A DNA stretch of 64,000 nucleotides from Atriophallophorus winterbourni. Taxonomy: Eukaryota; Platyhelminthes; Trematoda; Plagiorchiida; Microphallidae. The notes under the pieces were generated by a model, which saw only the letters and a list, made by a program, of their open reading frames with translations, was not told the DNA's origin and did no database searches. The position numbers and the translations under genes are program-made. Positions 34,787-46,399 of the stretch are shown here, piece after piece (the first letter of the stretch is position 1; each line of letters begins with the position of its first letter). Location: NCBI GenBank assembly GCA_013407085.1, contig JACCGJ010001953.1, positions 22,135 to 86,134 of the forward strand, given 5' to 3'.

Positions 34787-35810
34787 AAAGGACCAGTGCT
34801 TTTCTTAGTATACATCAATGATTTACATGAGACGCTCTCATGCAAGGTAGTTCTTTTTGCGGATGATGTTAAACTTTGGATGCAAATAAAATCAACTGCA
34901 GACTGCGTAAAACTGCAAAGTGATTTAGATGCACTACACGAATGGTCAGTTAGAAATAAACTGCCGTTCAATTTTCAAAAGTGCAAGTTACTGCAAATCG
35001 GCAAGCCCTTTCAGTACGAATATCACTTTGGGCAGACTATTTTGAGCTGGACCAAATCGGAGAAGGATCTTGGAGTCTGGATATGTGGCAGCCTAAAGAA
35101 CAGCGTGCATTGTGAGGTCATTTACAAGCGTGCTTCAAAGCTTCTAGGTATGCTTCGACGGATCTTCAGAACCTTTACGCTTGTAACGTTGCCAAGCATC
35201 ATGAAGACCTACTTAATTCCCACAATGGAACATGCATCGCAAGCATGGACTCCGTGGATGAAAAAAGATATATTCTTGCTTGACAGGATATATCATCGTG
35301 CAACTAAACTCGTGCGTGGGTTTCGAGACCTTACATACGAGGAAAGGTTGAAAAAGCTAAAGCTCCCCACTCCCCTTCAACGTAGAATTCGAAGTGACGT
35401 TATCATTACTTACAAGATATTGAATACTCCAGATCATCCACTCAAACATTTGTTCAAATACCGTGAATCAGGAATTACACGTAGCCACTCAGCGGCACTA
35501 CAAATTCCCCATTCCCGTACTAATTGTCGCCGATATTTCTATTCGGTACGTGTATGTTTCCTGTGGAATGCCCTTCCCGAAGCAATTATCACCTCTCCCT
35601 GTATCCAAACATTCACTCGAACCTTGGACACTTATTTGTTACACAACGAATTGACGATGCCTGTGTATTGACTCAGGGTAAGCATATTACTTGACTCCAG
35701 TGACATCGTATAATTGTTTTTATACCTCTTATTGAACGCATATTTACTATGATATGGTAATTGTGAAGCTATGTGCTTTTTGTGACCATAAATTCTTGAA
35801 TCTTGAATAT
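34787..35810 (+). pseudogene. CR1-type LINE, open RT C-terminal half and 3' UTR
   Basis: The best-preserved coding stretch in the window: one open frame (34712-35671, 319 codons from the first ATG) without an internal stop. Element homology starts at about residue 26 with GPVLFLVYINDL (end of RT domain B), then the catalytic FADD at residues 49-52 (VVLFADDVKLW), thumb blocks (FQKCKLLQIG, KDLGVWICGSLKN), EHASQAWTPWMKKDIF, LLDRIYHRATKLVRG and the C-terminal NCRRYFYSVRVCFLWNALP. Its 3' UTR ends GACCATAAATTCTTGAATC plus CTTGAA at about 35808. Endonuclease and RT domains 0-A are missing (5' truncation), so it cannot move by itself. The lack of stops suggests a recent insertion. Confidence 0.85.
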
Positions 35811-36149
35811 TCGTGCATACCATGCTGATAAAAGATTGAGTGTGTTTGAAGTAGATTTAAAATCATGTTCACGTCTCGAAATGTGTGCTGGTAGCAATTG
35901 AGATAAAAGCTGCCGGGCACTAGCAGCCTGTTAACTAAACGATACCACGACACAGTTGTGGTTTTTGGCAGACAAATGAAAATTTCCAAGCATTAAAATT
36001 ATCGCATTTAATTAAAACAATGTGAGAAACTTCCAATGCTTGTAATTTAGTTGTTAAGCCTTGTACATTACGGCTTGAACGGAATATGAAATATAGCAAT
36101 AACAATAAGGGGAATCAAATTTTGCTTGTATGCAACTGTTGGACAAGGC

Positions 36150-36370
36150 TGGTACTCAGAAAGTTTTATGGTATAAAAAGCAGTAAGCTTAACAATAACA
36201 TGTACCAACCTTATCCAACAGTGGTAACAAGGAAAACATGTTTACCATTTTTCTTCTGTTTCAAGCGCATGCGGATTCAGATCCTACTGTCCCTACCCGA
36301 TGAGTGCACACAGCACGAAACCCTTCGTTGTGTATTAGATGCAAATGCATGTAAATGAGCTATCTTTTCA
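36150..36370 (+). repeat. hammerhead-like unit, family 2, best copy
   Basis: Starts near TTTTATGGTATAAAAAGC and TTAACAATAACATGTAC (a matching leader, TTTTATGG then TTAACAATAAC, stands alone at 47827-47865). Then GTTTACCATTTTTCTTCTG, TTTCAAGCGC, GATCCTACTGTCCCTACC. The ribozyme region has CCGATGA (U4 to C), a perfect stem II GTGC (36304-36307) with GCAC (36313-36316) around ACACA, GAAA (36317-36320), but a broken stem III (CCCTTC). The tail is GATGCAAATGCATG then TAAATGA. Confidence 0.55.
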
Positions 36371-36424
36371 TGAAAAGGAAGAATGCTCATTTTTGATTGA
36401 ATGTGCTAAATTGGTCGATATATG

Positions 36425-36752
36425 AAGTTGCGTACGTTCCGTAAGTTCTAGCCTATCAAAACTCACCAAATCAGCAGATTTTCAAAAGAAGTCTTGATGC
36501 CTTTTTGACCCTAAACCTGTGCATCTAAGAAAACTATACATCTTAACACCATGCACCTACACTTGTCATCCCACCAATTGAAAACAAATTCTGCCCTTTG
36601 GATTTTTTTCTGATTCTTGAGCTTTTCAGTAAGCAACCGAATCCCATTTTTGTTTGTAATATTATTCGTAGTTCCCATATTGTTCTGTAGTTTTTATTAA
36701 GCTATATGCTTTTTAGACCATTAAAATTGAATTGAATTGAATTGAAAGCGTT
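36425..36752 (+). pseudogene. CR1-type LINE, extreme C-terminus and 3' UTR
   Basis: Blocks SSSLSKLTKSADFQK and KRSLDAFLTLNLCI match the CR1 C-terminal ...SLHDFKTKLDDFLLNN. The 3' UTR ends TATATGCTTTTTAGACCATT then repeated AATTG units, a tail variant of the one at 28.0 kb (GCTTTTTAGACCATTAG). Confidence 0.55.
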
Positions 36753-39700
36753 GTTTACAGTTGCTTGAAGTAGCTTGCGTGTAGCCTGTGGAGTAATCAA
36801 TTATATATTTCGTTTAGGTGACTGCACATTCCTATTATCGACAAAGTAATTAGTGTGACCTATCAGGACGATTGTAAATAGTTAATTTCAAACAATATTA
36901 TGATTTTATTGCTACAAATGTTATTTGTCCAAAGTGTTACCAATAATTAGTCACAAAGCCCAATCCGGGACTGTATCCCTACCGTGCGATCACGTCAGAC
37001 AAAGAACACGTATCGTCACAGGCTCCTAGTCACTCTGTGCAGCTTGATTTATTACTGTCTGGCCGTGCATTAGTTACGCACCAGATGGCGGATACCTCAG
37101 ATTTAATTGACTTTTGTTTATTTTTCAATTTGACATGGTTTCACCATGGTTCATTAGTGCGCGCGGGTTGATGGAACGTTGGAATTGATTTCGGAATCAG
37201 CGGCAGTCGCTCACGTGTTGACCCGACTATTTTCATGAATATTTAATTAATTATTCAATAATTTCGCAAATGTTCATGGTTCGAATTTAGAACCGACTAT
37301 AAAATATATAAAAATGTATTCGAGACGTAATTTTGATGAAAAGAATGCTTGTTTTATAAAGCTCAATGCCAAATGTTTCAACAGATTTATCCAGATCTAA
37401 TAAATTTTGAGTAATAAGGATGCCGGTAAAACTACGAACCTGAATAAATAGACGGTCAACGATAGGATGAAGACGTGCATGCGTGAGTTCATGTTCCATA
37501 TATTTTATCCGCTTTCCGTTGAATTGTTTTATTGTATATTACACGCTTACTGTCGCATATTATTACTTTGTACACTTTTAATAAGAGTATTATATTGGTT
37601 CTTTTAAATTTCTTAAAAGAAAGCTCGACAAACATTAACAATTTTATGTTCTAATTTTGATAGTATGAAGTTTCAGTCTAAAGATAAACTCATAGCTTAT
37701 ATTATTCTGTATCTTTTGAACAAAGTCACTCGTCCATCTATATGCTAATCACACACAAGATGGCTGTACACCAAATATTTATTACTTTACGATCAAATCC
37801 CAGTGTTTATTTATCATACCAACTGATGCGAAAACGTGGTTTACCGAATGTACTTTGGAAAGTTAATCAAAATGTCAGTCCCAAGAAGTGTTGGCAAAAT
37901 GGGTTCATCCAGGCGACATTCAACGTGAGATCCTACCTGAACAGTGGAAAACCAATAAAAAATTATTGGCCAGATGAACAAACAGTGTGTGTGTGTGTGA
38001 ACAGAAGTAAAACAAAATGTACATTTCTAGGCATTTTAATTATTTCATTGTGTAAAAGGTGAAATATTCGTTCAGCTTTCAGTTTGGAATGAACATGAAA
38101 CGGAGCCGACTTTAAAATAACAATCAAATTTAATATTTGTGTTGGAATGAATATTTCTTTTAATGTTAATAATAGGCTTTGCAAATGAGAATATATGTGG
38201 ATAAAATGGAAAATTTTGCTTTTGTCAAATGTTCCATTATTTTTTGGGTAAGCGAGATTTAGGTAGGAATGAGAAGAAATTCCACCAATAAGTTTTGATG
38301 TGACTGTTGCGTATAAAATTGATGGAATAACAATTAGTTTGCCTATTTCTAACAGTATTCATTTTCTTAAAAATAAATGAAACTTCAGATATGCTTCATT
38401 GGTTTTGAACGTTTTTGCGTGTTGTGAACGAGACGGGTATATAATAAGTCGTATGTTACAAAACCCCGATCTATTACAGTTACCATGGCTGATTTGTGAT
38501 AAAGTAATTTTGAGACAATTATTGTTTGTCAATTGGAGGGACTGCCAATGTGTTAGAAACAAGCAGTATTCTTTAAAATGTAATTTAAAAAATTGTTTGT
38601 TCTACATCAAATTAAGAATTATGAATGTGCTTACAAATCTAACAGTTTCGGAATTCAAAAAGAATTGGACTACGAGCATCAGAAATACGAAATGAAATCA
38701 GGTAATAATTATCCGAAAGCATCGGGTAAACTCTCTGAGATTTCGGTTTGATCTTACTGCAACCTCTTCATACCCATAGGCGAATTCTTGATTTCAATAC
38801 CCAACACAGTTGGCCATTTGAAATACGAACACTTTTCTTTCAATAGACAAAACTCGCTAGTTTATGCCACGCAGTCGAGTTGAAGTAAACATGATCTGTA
38901 TACCAAATTCAAAGAGTACATCTGCTTTTGTTGTCAGCACATTTTTTATTTAGTTTGGCGATGCTAATGATGCTCCGTAAGTGGAAGGCGTTCAGCTTCA
39001 ATTCGCGTCTTATGAGGATGATTAAGCATTCGCTAACATGCAGTAAAGCATGTGGTATGAAATGGACTCTTTATCAAGATTTTCGACCCAACTATAAACT
39101 TGCAGGTTGCTTCAGATTTAGGTGTTTAGCCAAGACACGATGGCGTTTTTGTCGACCATCCATTCTCAATGTCTTGTCAGCTAATGTCTGCAATATTTGA
39201 AACGATATTTTTTAATAATGTACTAGTTCAAACTAAGAGATTCCTGCATGAATAATCAAAGACATTAAATTACCGGAGCCAGTAACACAACCATGTATAT
39301 GCACCCCATAGTATTTGCATGTCGTCGATAAATTGTTTAATAATAACTGTCTAGGGGTAAATAAATAGAAGGGCACTGTCGCAGCAAATCACAGAATAGC
39401 ACATTCCGTCAATTGATTTATGCTTTATTAAAATGTTGATTGAAATGTGTACAGCTTAACAGAGTGGATAACTACCAACCTTCTAATACAGTATTGAGAG
39501 CAGCGCATCCAGTAAAATGCAAAACAGTGTAGAGAAAATAGCAATATTTTCTGAAGTTTTGGTGAGTTGCATGCGCTTGTGTAGTCTTATTGCTGTACAT
39601 ATCACGCATCAAGTGTAAACTTCATTCCATTCTTCTTCGCAAACTTGTATGCAAACAAAAAGAATCAGTTACGCGGACGATACTAGTTGACTCGGTGTTG

Positions 39701-41130
39701 ATTTTTCAGTGAAACATAATAGGTTGGATTTTATTTCCTCATGATTTTCCATTTTTCGTCATGCAAAGGTTTCCGCGTCAAGTTTTGTTTCGTAAAGGTC
39801 AACATTCTAGAGAATTTTTTAACTGTACGTACAGTATTGCATGGAAAATTAATAAAACTTGTGATATATGAAAATTTATTATTCTGAAGCGAGCATTCTG
39901 AAAGTGAATTTCATGAAACTTGTTTATCAATCCTTCTTTAACTGTAAAATACATGATTACACTTCAATGTTGGCGAAACACCGGGACAACAATTATAGCA
40001 GTGGCAACTGAAATTGGAATGATCTATTCAATAACACACTACAAGATGTCATTCAAACTAAGATTTACTTTCCTTCGTTTACTGCAAAAGTAAAAACTCC
40101 TAGTAGTCAAACGAATTCTACAGCTGCAGATAGGAAAAACCGTAACCAAATTATTTGTTCTGTAATATTTCTACAAAAAGTTCTAGTAAATGTTTCATTC
40201 GCTTGTACTATCGCCCAAAATCTACCTCGAATTTTCTGTTTAATTCTTTTTAACTATTTGTTGTTTATGTTTCACTTGTATAACGTCCTCGATTTCTTTT
40301 TTGTATCCATTGAAAATTATCGATTTTTAAAAAGAAACAAAATGATCCAATTGGATTTCAAAAATCTATCGTAAATACAAGTAAAAATTTAAGTTTAGCT
40401 TAGCAACATTCGTATCCCTGGCATACAGCTAATGAAAATATAGTGCCACTTATGGGAATGTCTGGTTGAACTGAACGAACAATAATATTTCTAACAAGTG
40501 TATCGAGTGAGTTCGCGAACCAGACAATTGACACGTGAGCAGTTTGATAGATGTCTACACATTTTTTCGACGTTTAGTTTCTGTCACTTGCTCAATATTG
40601 TAGAGAGGGTTGCATCTCGATTAATCAAATAAGTTTGGACGCGTTGTAGCTAAAAGACAGCTTTGCGGACAATTTAATTGTTTAACACATTAACGATCTC
40701 GTGTAAAATATTACATAAAAACTGCACTCGTAGACCCGCAGATTTTTCAACTAATTGTGCTGCTAGTTAAGCTAGCATAAACTGTAACCTACGTGAAACA
40801 ATAATGAGCGAACTAAGTGAAGTTTCTTAAGTAAAACAAATTGTCTGGAAATTTTTTCATCATAATAATGCTTTCTTTGTAACCACTTGGGTCCATGAAC
40901 AGCGTTTTCAACGCTTGATGATGTATAATGTATTGAATTTAAAAATCAAGACATGTATCAAGTAATTTATCAAACTAATGCTTCACGTCGGCATAACTAT
41001 GCCGCATGGGCATTTCCAACAAATCCGCTTTAGGGATGATTTTTAAAAACCTCATTCACAACTTCACATTTTTTAATGCATTTTGCTGCCTGAAACTGAA
41101 TGAGTGGTTGGTTACTCACAGATATGTGGG
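36753..41130. other. no recognisable gene or element
   Basis: AT-rich, with a short GT run at 37986-38001. Frames at 37742-38062, 38399-38695 and 38928-39200 match nothing I recognise. Confidence 0.45.
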
Positions 41131-41134
41131 AAAT

Positions 41135-41530
41135 AGCTGTTGGCCTTCTTCAGTAAATGTCGATGAATAATGTGCAAAACAATCGCGCGATGGTTTAATT
41201 TTCAATAGCTTTTCAAATGACTAAACAGTCCGATTCGGGAGGAACAATATCTGCCGCAGCACTTGCAGCAATATGAAGTATGCGGTCGTTCGAAGTTAGT
41301 TGCACGCTGACGGCGTGATCTGTGATCAGCAGCCGAAAACAGCATATGGATTTCCCAGATTGAACACGACGCTTTACACAGTGCCTCCCAAGTGAGCGGT
41401 TGTGAGCAAGTTCCTCTCAAATCGTAGGGTCAAAGTCAAGAACTTTCGTATTGCTTTTGCAAACGTCTTTGTCTTACCATGGTCGACTTCCTGAATTCAA
41501 CTCATCTTAGAGGATATCATTTAGAATACA
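41135..41530 (-). pseudogene. zinc-finger LINE, 3'-terminal fragment
   Basis: Minus strand in shifting frames: DELNSGSRP, DKDVCKSNTKVLDFDPTI, EELAHNRS, GRHCVKRRVQSG, then YCCKCCGRYCSSRIGLFSH then LKSY. This copy keeps the finger His but has lost the last Cys (Tyr). It is colinear with 27.3-27.7 kb but starts slightly further 5' of the DELNSGSRP block. The 3' end is GGCCAAC at about 41140. Confidence 0.7.
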
Positions 41531-41929
41531 ACAGTTATACATTCTGACAGCATGACATAGTCAGCTTAAGCGGGTCTGTCTTAGTAGGGTGTAGACCAGC
41601 TTTAGAAAATTATTTGTCTATTCACGATTTGTTAAAGAGGTGACGGGTGTTTCTCAAATGGGAAGCATTCCGCTACTCTGCCAAACTGCTTATCAATTTC
41701 GGTGTCTAGCGAGAGATAACCCGCGGTGGTTGAAACAAGGTACGTAATGCTTAGCAAATATACGCATGTTAATAGGCATTCACATCCGATTACAAATAAG
41801 AGTTTAGAACTTTACAATAACTGTGATTATTTGTCAAATTATTTTTGAAGACGGATTTATAACCTCATTTGGCATACCCTGCTTTGAATCGACTTGTATC
41901 AAACAATGGGACGAATGGATTGTGGTGCT

Positions 41930-42030
41930 CAGTTCTCCGTCACTTACACTTCGCAAACAGTTTCTGGCTGTCTTCAATGATCAGGTGAAGACAATAAGCT
42001 GGGTTTCAGTGCGCTTTGAAATATGTAGGA
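41930..42030 (-). repeat. decayed hammerhead unit (family 1)
   Basis: Minus strand: TTTCAAAGCGCACTGAAACC, CAGCTTATTGTCTTCACC, CTGATCA, AAGACAGCC, AGAAACTG, then GTGTAAGTGACGG. It lies about 215 bp downstream (minus-strand sense) of a Penelope-like fragment. Confidence 0.55.
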
Positions 42031-42244
42031 TGATTTTCTCGTAATTGCAACACCTAATTAATCATAATAAAATTAATTGTTTTGGCAACTAATAATTAAT
42101 GAGTCTTCAGCTTCGAAGTGGAATATTTTATTGGATTTCATTTACCGTTATGGCAAATTCGTGAAAAATATATAAGCAAAACATTATCCGGGTTTTGTAT
42201 GCTTTCCTTTCGGACATCTCAATAAAATCTAGGAAATATTTCAA

Positions 42245-42965
42245 AGCAAATTTCAAAGCAATTGGTTAGAGCATTTAACACACAAAACCTTCGACACAAA
42301 AGGGTATAAGTCAGAACAGGAAATGCGATTAAGTAGCGTTCCGATCACCATCTTCAATTGACCTTATCACTAAACAACCTATTGAAATCCTAGTGATAAG
42401 TCGTGTAAACAATGACACGATCAATTGGCCCACCACAGCGTGAACTCGGTGAAGCTCAAATGTCACTGGTTCTCATGCGCAAGACTGAAAGTGTGACAGA
42501 TATGCTTAAAGCTAACCAGGTTAAAAAATAATTGAAAATTTTCCACCATTCCAACCATAATTAACATTTTTGCGTCGTATCGCCGAGTGTCATATGGTGT
42601 TGATTTCAACCCGTCTGTTTGATCCCGCCTTAAAGATTTTAATTTCCTTCACGTGCAGGCCTGATACAGCGCCGCATTCAATACTGTGGTCAGTGTGCAA
42701 TACATATTCAGCTAATTCTAAATCCTTGATTAATACCTGATACGCTCTCTTCCTGTTGAGGTTATTTAATGCGCCTCTCATGCTCTTTAATACGTGTTTG
42801 AAGTTCCATCACAGTCCGTGCGATATATACACCGGAGCGGTTTTACACTTGATTCTATAAACACGATTAGTAGAGCTGTCTAAAGTTAACTTATACTTGA
42901 GGTGCTCCAAGGCCTAACAAACGTCTGTATCAGAAGTGAACGTTATGGATAACAGCTCTAACCGT
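42245..42965 (-). pseudogene. Penelope-like element, GIY-YIG nuclease and 3' region
   Basis: On the minus strand the sequence reads HLKYKLTLDSSTNRVYRIKC (the GIY side), KTAP, then after a 1-nt shift GVYIARTVMELQTRIKEHERR (the YIG side, with the R/EH block), and LNNLNRKRAYQVLIKDLELAEYV then LHTDHSIE. This is the GIY-YIG endonuclease arrangement at the C-terminus of Penelope-like retroelements: Y-I-x-R-T, R-x-x-E-H, then LAEH-x(4)-T-x-H. The reverse transcriptase upstream is not recognisable. The 3' region (42245-42540) is colinear with the left arm of the element at 53 kb. Frame breaks show it is dead. Confidence 0.75.
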
Positions 42966-43499
42966 GAGATTTTAAACTGATTCTCAATAATATTCCGTTG
43001 TTATTCCTGATCTAGCCGTTGTAACCCAAGTCAACCGACCTGATTAGTAAGAAACATGTCAAGAATATAGACCTCACAGTTTTCGACAAGCTTACTCAGA
43101 TTCATTATCTACTTTTTCTAATTATTAGAAATAGCAGACTGTCACTTTACACTTTCCATCTTCGTTCTCTTGAAGTTGAGTGTAACTTAATTTCTCACTT
43201 CATATTCGCTCGTATATTACTTCACGTTTTGTACTGTTCACCTGATATACTTTCGGTACGTGTTTCAAAAGAATGTGTTGCTCAAAAGTTGTATCAAAAT
43301 CGATTCACGCACAAGTTTTGTTGCATATGAAAACATTCTTCAAAAAATCTTGAAAAAATTTCACTCTTGTGATCGACTTATAAATACTATCTTCAATGAT
43401 AAATCCAACTCGTTTCACGGTGATCTCCTGAAAAGTCAAGCTTAATTTAATACCCGATCAAAACACATCACGCTGCCTTCTAAAATGTCTTCATATGGG

Positions 43500-43725
43500 A
43501 TATCCCTATTTTCTTTTCGAATATCATTCGAAATTCGGACACATATTCGCTGCATAACGATGTAACCACGCCCGCGTATTGACTCGTGATAAGTATTTAA
43601 TTGGACTACACTTGATATTACATAATTATTTTTATTCCATTTTTCTTGAACGAATATTTACTATGATCTGGAAATTGTGAAGCTATGTGCTTTTTGTGAC
43701 CATAAATTCTTGATTCTTGAAGTTA
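43500..43725 (+). repeat. CR1-type LINE 3' end
   Basis: ACACATATTCGCTGCATAAC, ACGCCCGCGTATTGACTCG, then a 3' UTR ending AATTGTGAAGCTATGTGCTT, TTTGTGACCATAAATTCTTG. The last about 110 bp is nearly the same as the 3' end of the 34.8-35.8 kb element, so both belong to one subfamily. The segment 43060-43440 just upstream is not recognised. Confidence 0.7.
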
Positions 43726-44760
43726 CCTTTGTCAGAAGGAAATGCTTAAAGAACAATTACGGCACTATCTATCACGTTGGTTTTGTATACATTTTCAGCG
43801 AATATCTTTATGTGTAGTTTGTTTACAATAAGTTGTTTAACATTAGTGTGAACCTGAACTTCCAAATATTTTAGAATAAAGCTTTGTCCTTCATCTTTTT
43901 ATTCATTATTGAAAGGCTTACCATGTATATTTTGAGACAGTTCAGCAAAGAGGTGTTTATCCGATTTCAGGTTAACTAATGGAGGAAATTCTCTCACCGG
44001 GTTAGCGTGTATCAAGATTTTGAACCTTGAGTTGTCTATTTAGATGATGATTTTGATATCAGCTTTCGGAGAAATAACAAATCGTTTAGATTATATTCTA
44101 ATAAATTTTTTCTCAAACGAAATAAATTTATTATAAAATAATTTACGTTGAAAATGTATTATTGGTTTAGTGTTTCATTCACCAATCTATCAGAGATATA
44201 GAACTCAGTTTTCCGAGTCTCTCATTTTCGATTACTTCAGGAAAATATTTCGCTGTGAATATGGTATAAATTAAGATATTATAATTGGATATCTGAAATA
44301 CATATCTGTGTTCAGATGTTTTCGACAGTTAGACACATATAATCTGCTTTATTACATGAATACATCGATGACTTTGTTTAAAGTTTCGAATGAGATACAG
44401 AGAAAATAGGTTATTTAAATCTTACGAAATCACGCTCGGCTAATTCCAATAAGGTATAATGAAATTATTTTCCAGCAAATGTCTGAAAATTGAAAACGTG
44501 ACATTATCAAGACAGCGTTAATTAATTCTAACGTTTTACCGGATTTCGCTATTTCAATGTATTAGAAAAAATGCGTCACGCGAATGAGTTGAAAATTTTA
44601 GAGTATTATTATCGACTACACGATCCAGAACGGAAATTCAGAATTCATTCATAGATTCTTAGATTTATTCATAGATGATATGCGGGTAAAAATGCTATGC
44701 TTTACAAGATCCACAAAAATATACATAGGGTCAGACGGTAAAAATATCAAAAAATATTGT
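43726..44760. other. no recognisable gene or element
   Basis: AT-rich; no domains or clear repeats seen. Confidence 0.4.
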
Positions 44761-44764
44761 TAAA

Positions 44765-45300
44765 AAATACTGTCAAGCGTGTAAACATACTTGTCCAAAT
44801 GGAAATCTAGTGATTTTTTTAAAAGCGTCAATGGTTTCAGGTTGTACCACGTGAGTAGGTTTACTGTTCCACAATTGCACACTGAAAACAGAAAATGCAT
44901 ATTCGCGGCAGTTCAATCTGCTACGGTGTCGGTAAAGTTTAGATTGGTGACCACGCAGATGTGTGTTGTGGGAAAGATGTAACAGATGGCTGCATGTATG
45001 ATTTATTTGATTAAGCACTGATCAAATGAAGATTAGTGCTCCTCGTTGCCATCGATATTGGGCTGAATGCAATTTCAATATTCTAGGCCGCATTTCTTAT
45101 GGATAATTTGTCGCTCTGCGCTGTATAGTTTCCAATGGATGGATGTTTTTTTCAACCAAGGATCCCATTCGATATGAAGGCAGATGTAGATTGAAATCAA
45201 TTTGCTGATTATATTGGAGTCGAACGAACCGAGGGCTTTTTTAAGGAGACCCAATTTGCTTTCAGCTTTTCTTTCAGTGAGTCGGTATTGCATAGAGATT
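44765..45300 (-). pseudogene. CR1-type LINE, C-terminal part (interrupted)
   Basis: Minus strand. The upstream piece reads ERKAESKLGLLKKALGSF then DSNIISKLISIYICLHIEWD and PWLKKTSIHWKL (the thumb block that is HASQAWTPWMKKDI in other copies). The downstream piece (45018-44773) reads LLNQINHTCSHLLHLS-like, then RSRLNCREYAFSVFSVQLWN and ETIDAFKK. It is the 3' half of the RT at 45.66-46.33 kb; the two are separated by a plus-strand insertion. Confidence 0.75.
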
Positions 45301-45655
45301 CATAGAGATTTTTGCGGGGCCTTCAAATCGGCCGTGCATACAATTAATTTCTCCAAGGGTAAAATGCATCAAATATTTTCGAATCAACTGAGGTCAAAGC
45401 TGGACGTGCACTTTAGAACGAAGTACGAGATACCGGGACTTGCAGTGAAATGTTTGACCCAAAAACTTTTGCTAGTAAACTGGATCGTCTGTCAATCAAT
45501 TAAGACGGACAAGAAAAAACGTTCAGTCGACAAATTGTAACTCGATGTCGGGACATGTTTATCATTTTTAAAATTTGTGGTGAAATTATTGTAACAGCTG
45601 AAAATTCGTGTGTACGAATAAAGTCAATTTCTTCTTCTTCTTCTTCTCCTAAGTC
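45301..45655 (+). mobile_element. inserted element with AATAAA and (TTC)n 3' tail
   Basis: This stretch separates two parts of one minus-strand CR1 frame (IIQSDL before, ERKAESKLG after). On the plus strand it ends GCTGAAAATTCGTG, ACGAATAAAGTCA, then TTC repeats. The same ending occurs at 46805-46866. A 10-bp tandem CATAGAGATT pair marks the left border (45291-45310). The internal sequence has one open stretch (to 45540) without recognised domains. The class is unknown: perhaps a SINE or a 3' end of a LINE with a TTC tail. Confidence 0.55.
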
Positions 45656-46335
45656 AGACTGAATAATCACGCTTAAATCATTTTCGGAAGAAGCAAGTTT
45701 AATAACAATTCGACTTGTTCAACTTGCGGTTGAGTGATAATAAGCTGCATTTCGAGGCATTCAGTGTCATTTCGTTATCTAAATACCAGGCATAAATCAT
45801 AACGAGATCCCGTTGCATATTCTGTATATCGGCTGTGGAGTTTATCTTGCGCCAAATCTTTGCATCATCAGCGAAAATAAGCACTGGCTACTATGCCATA
45901 GTAGGCAAGTCGTTTATATATACTAGAAACAAGAGCGGTCCATGGACTGATCCTTGCGGGATACCACGGTCAACTTGAATCCACTCGGATATATCAGTTT
46001 TCGCTCGCACGTTCATCTCGCGGGATATTAGCCACTCTTTAATCCATACATAGCCTTTGCCATCTACTCCGTAGGCTCGTGATTGACACGATAAATCAAT
46101 ATAAATTACGTCCACGGAATTGCCAACATCCAGTTACTCAGACCACGCTTCTTTTATTAACAGCCAGTTTGTCAGGTGAGATCGTTTATTCCTGATTCCA
46201 TGTTGTGCTTCAGAGTTTATGTTATGGATCTCAAGATGATTCTGCAAGGAATCAGCTATGATGGACTCCATGATTTAGATAACACTGGTAATAAAGCTAC
46301 CTGACGATAGTCTAACGTGTTTTTTCTAACTAACT
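45656..46335 (-). pseudogene. CR1-type LINE, RT domains (interrupted)
   Basis: Minus strand: YRQVALLPVLSKIMESIIA, QHGIRNKRSHLTNWLL, then SVDVIYIDLSC (domain A, catalytic Asp kept), WIKEWLISREMNV, GIPQGSVHGPLLFLVYINDL (domain B), a stop and small shift, LIFADDAKIWRKI (FADD), then ASKCSLLSLN and ENDLSVIIQSDL up to the insertion point. It belongs to a different CR1 subfamily from the 34.8-kb copy (ENDLSVIIQSDL here against SEKDLGVWICGSL there). The endonuclease is missing. Three disruptions only, so moderately young. Confidence 0.85.
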
Positions 46336-46399
46336 CAATTCAATGAAAACAAAAAATTAAGAGAAAAACGAATTAATAATGTCACTTTCATCTCGCGAG

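Noticed and set aside
38928..39200. Possible RT fragment (reads near FADD if shifted)
   Set aside because: No colinear CR1 blocks on either side; similarity too weak.
43060..43440. Coding-looking stretch between the Penelope-like and CR1 fragments
   Set aside because: Readable peptides (for example LRSLEVECNLISHF) but no family could be named and frames are broken.
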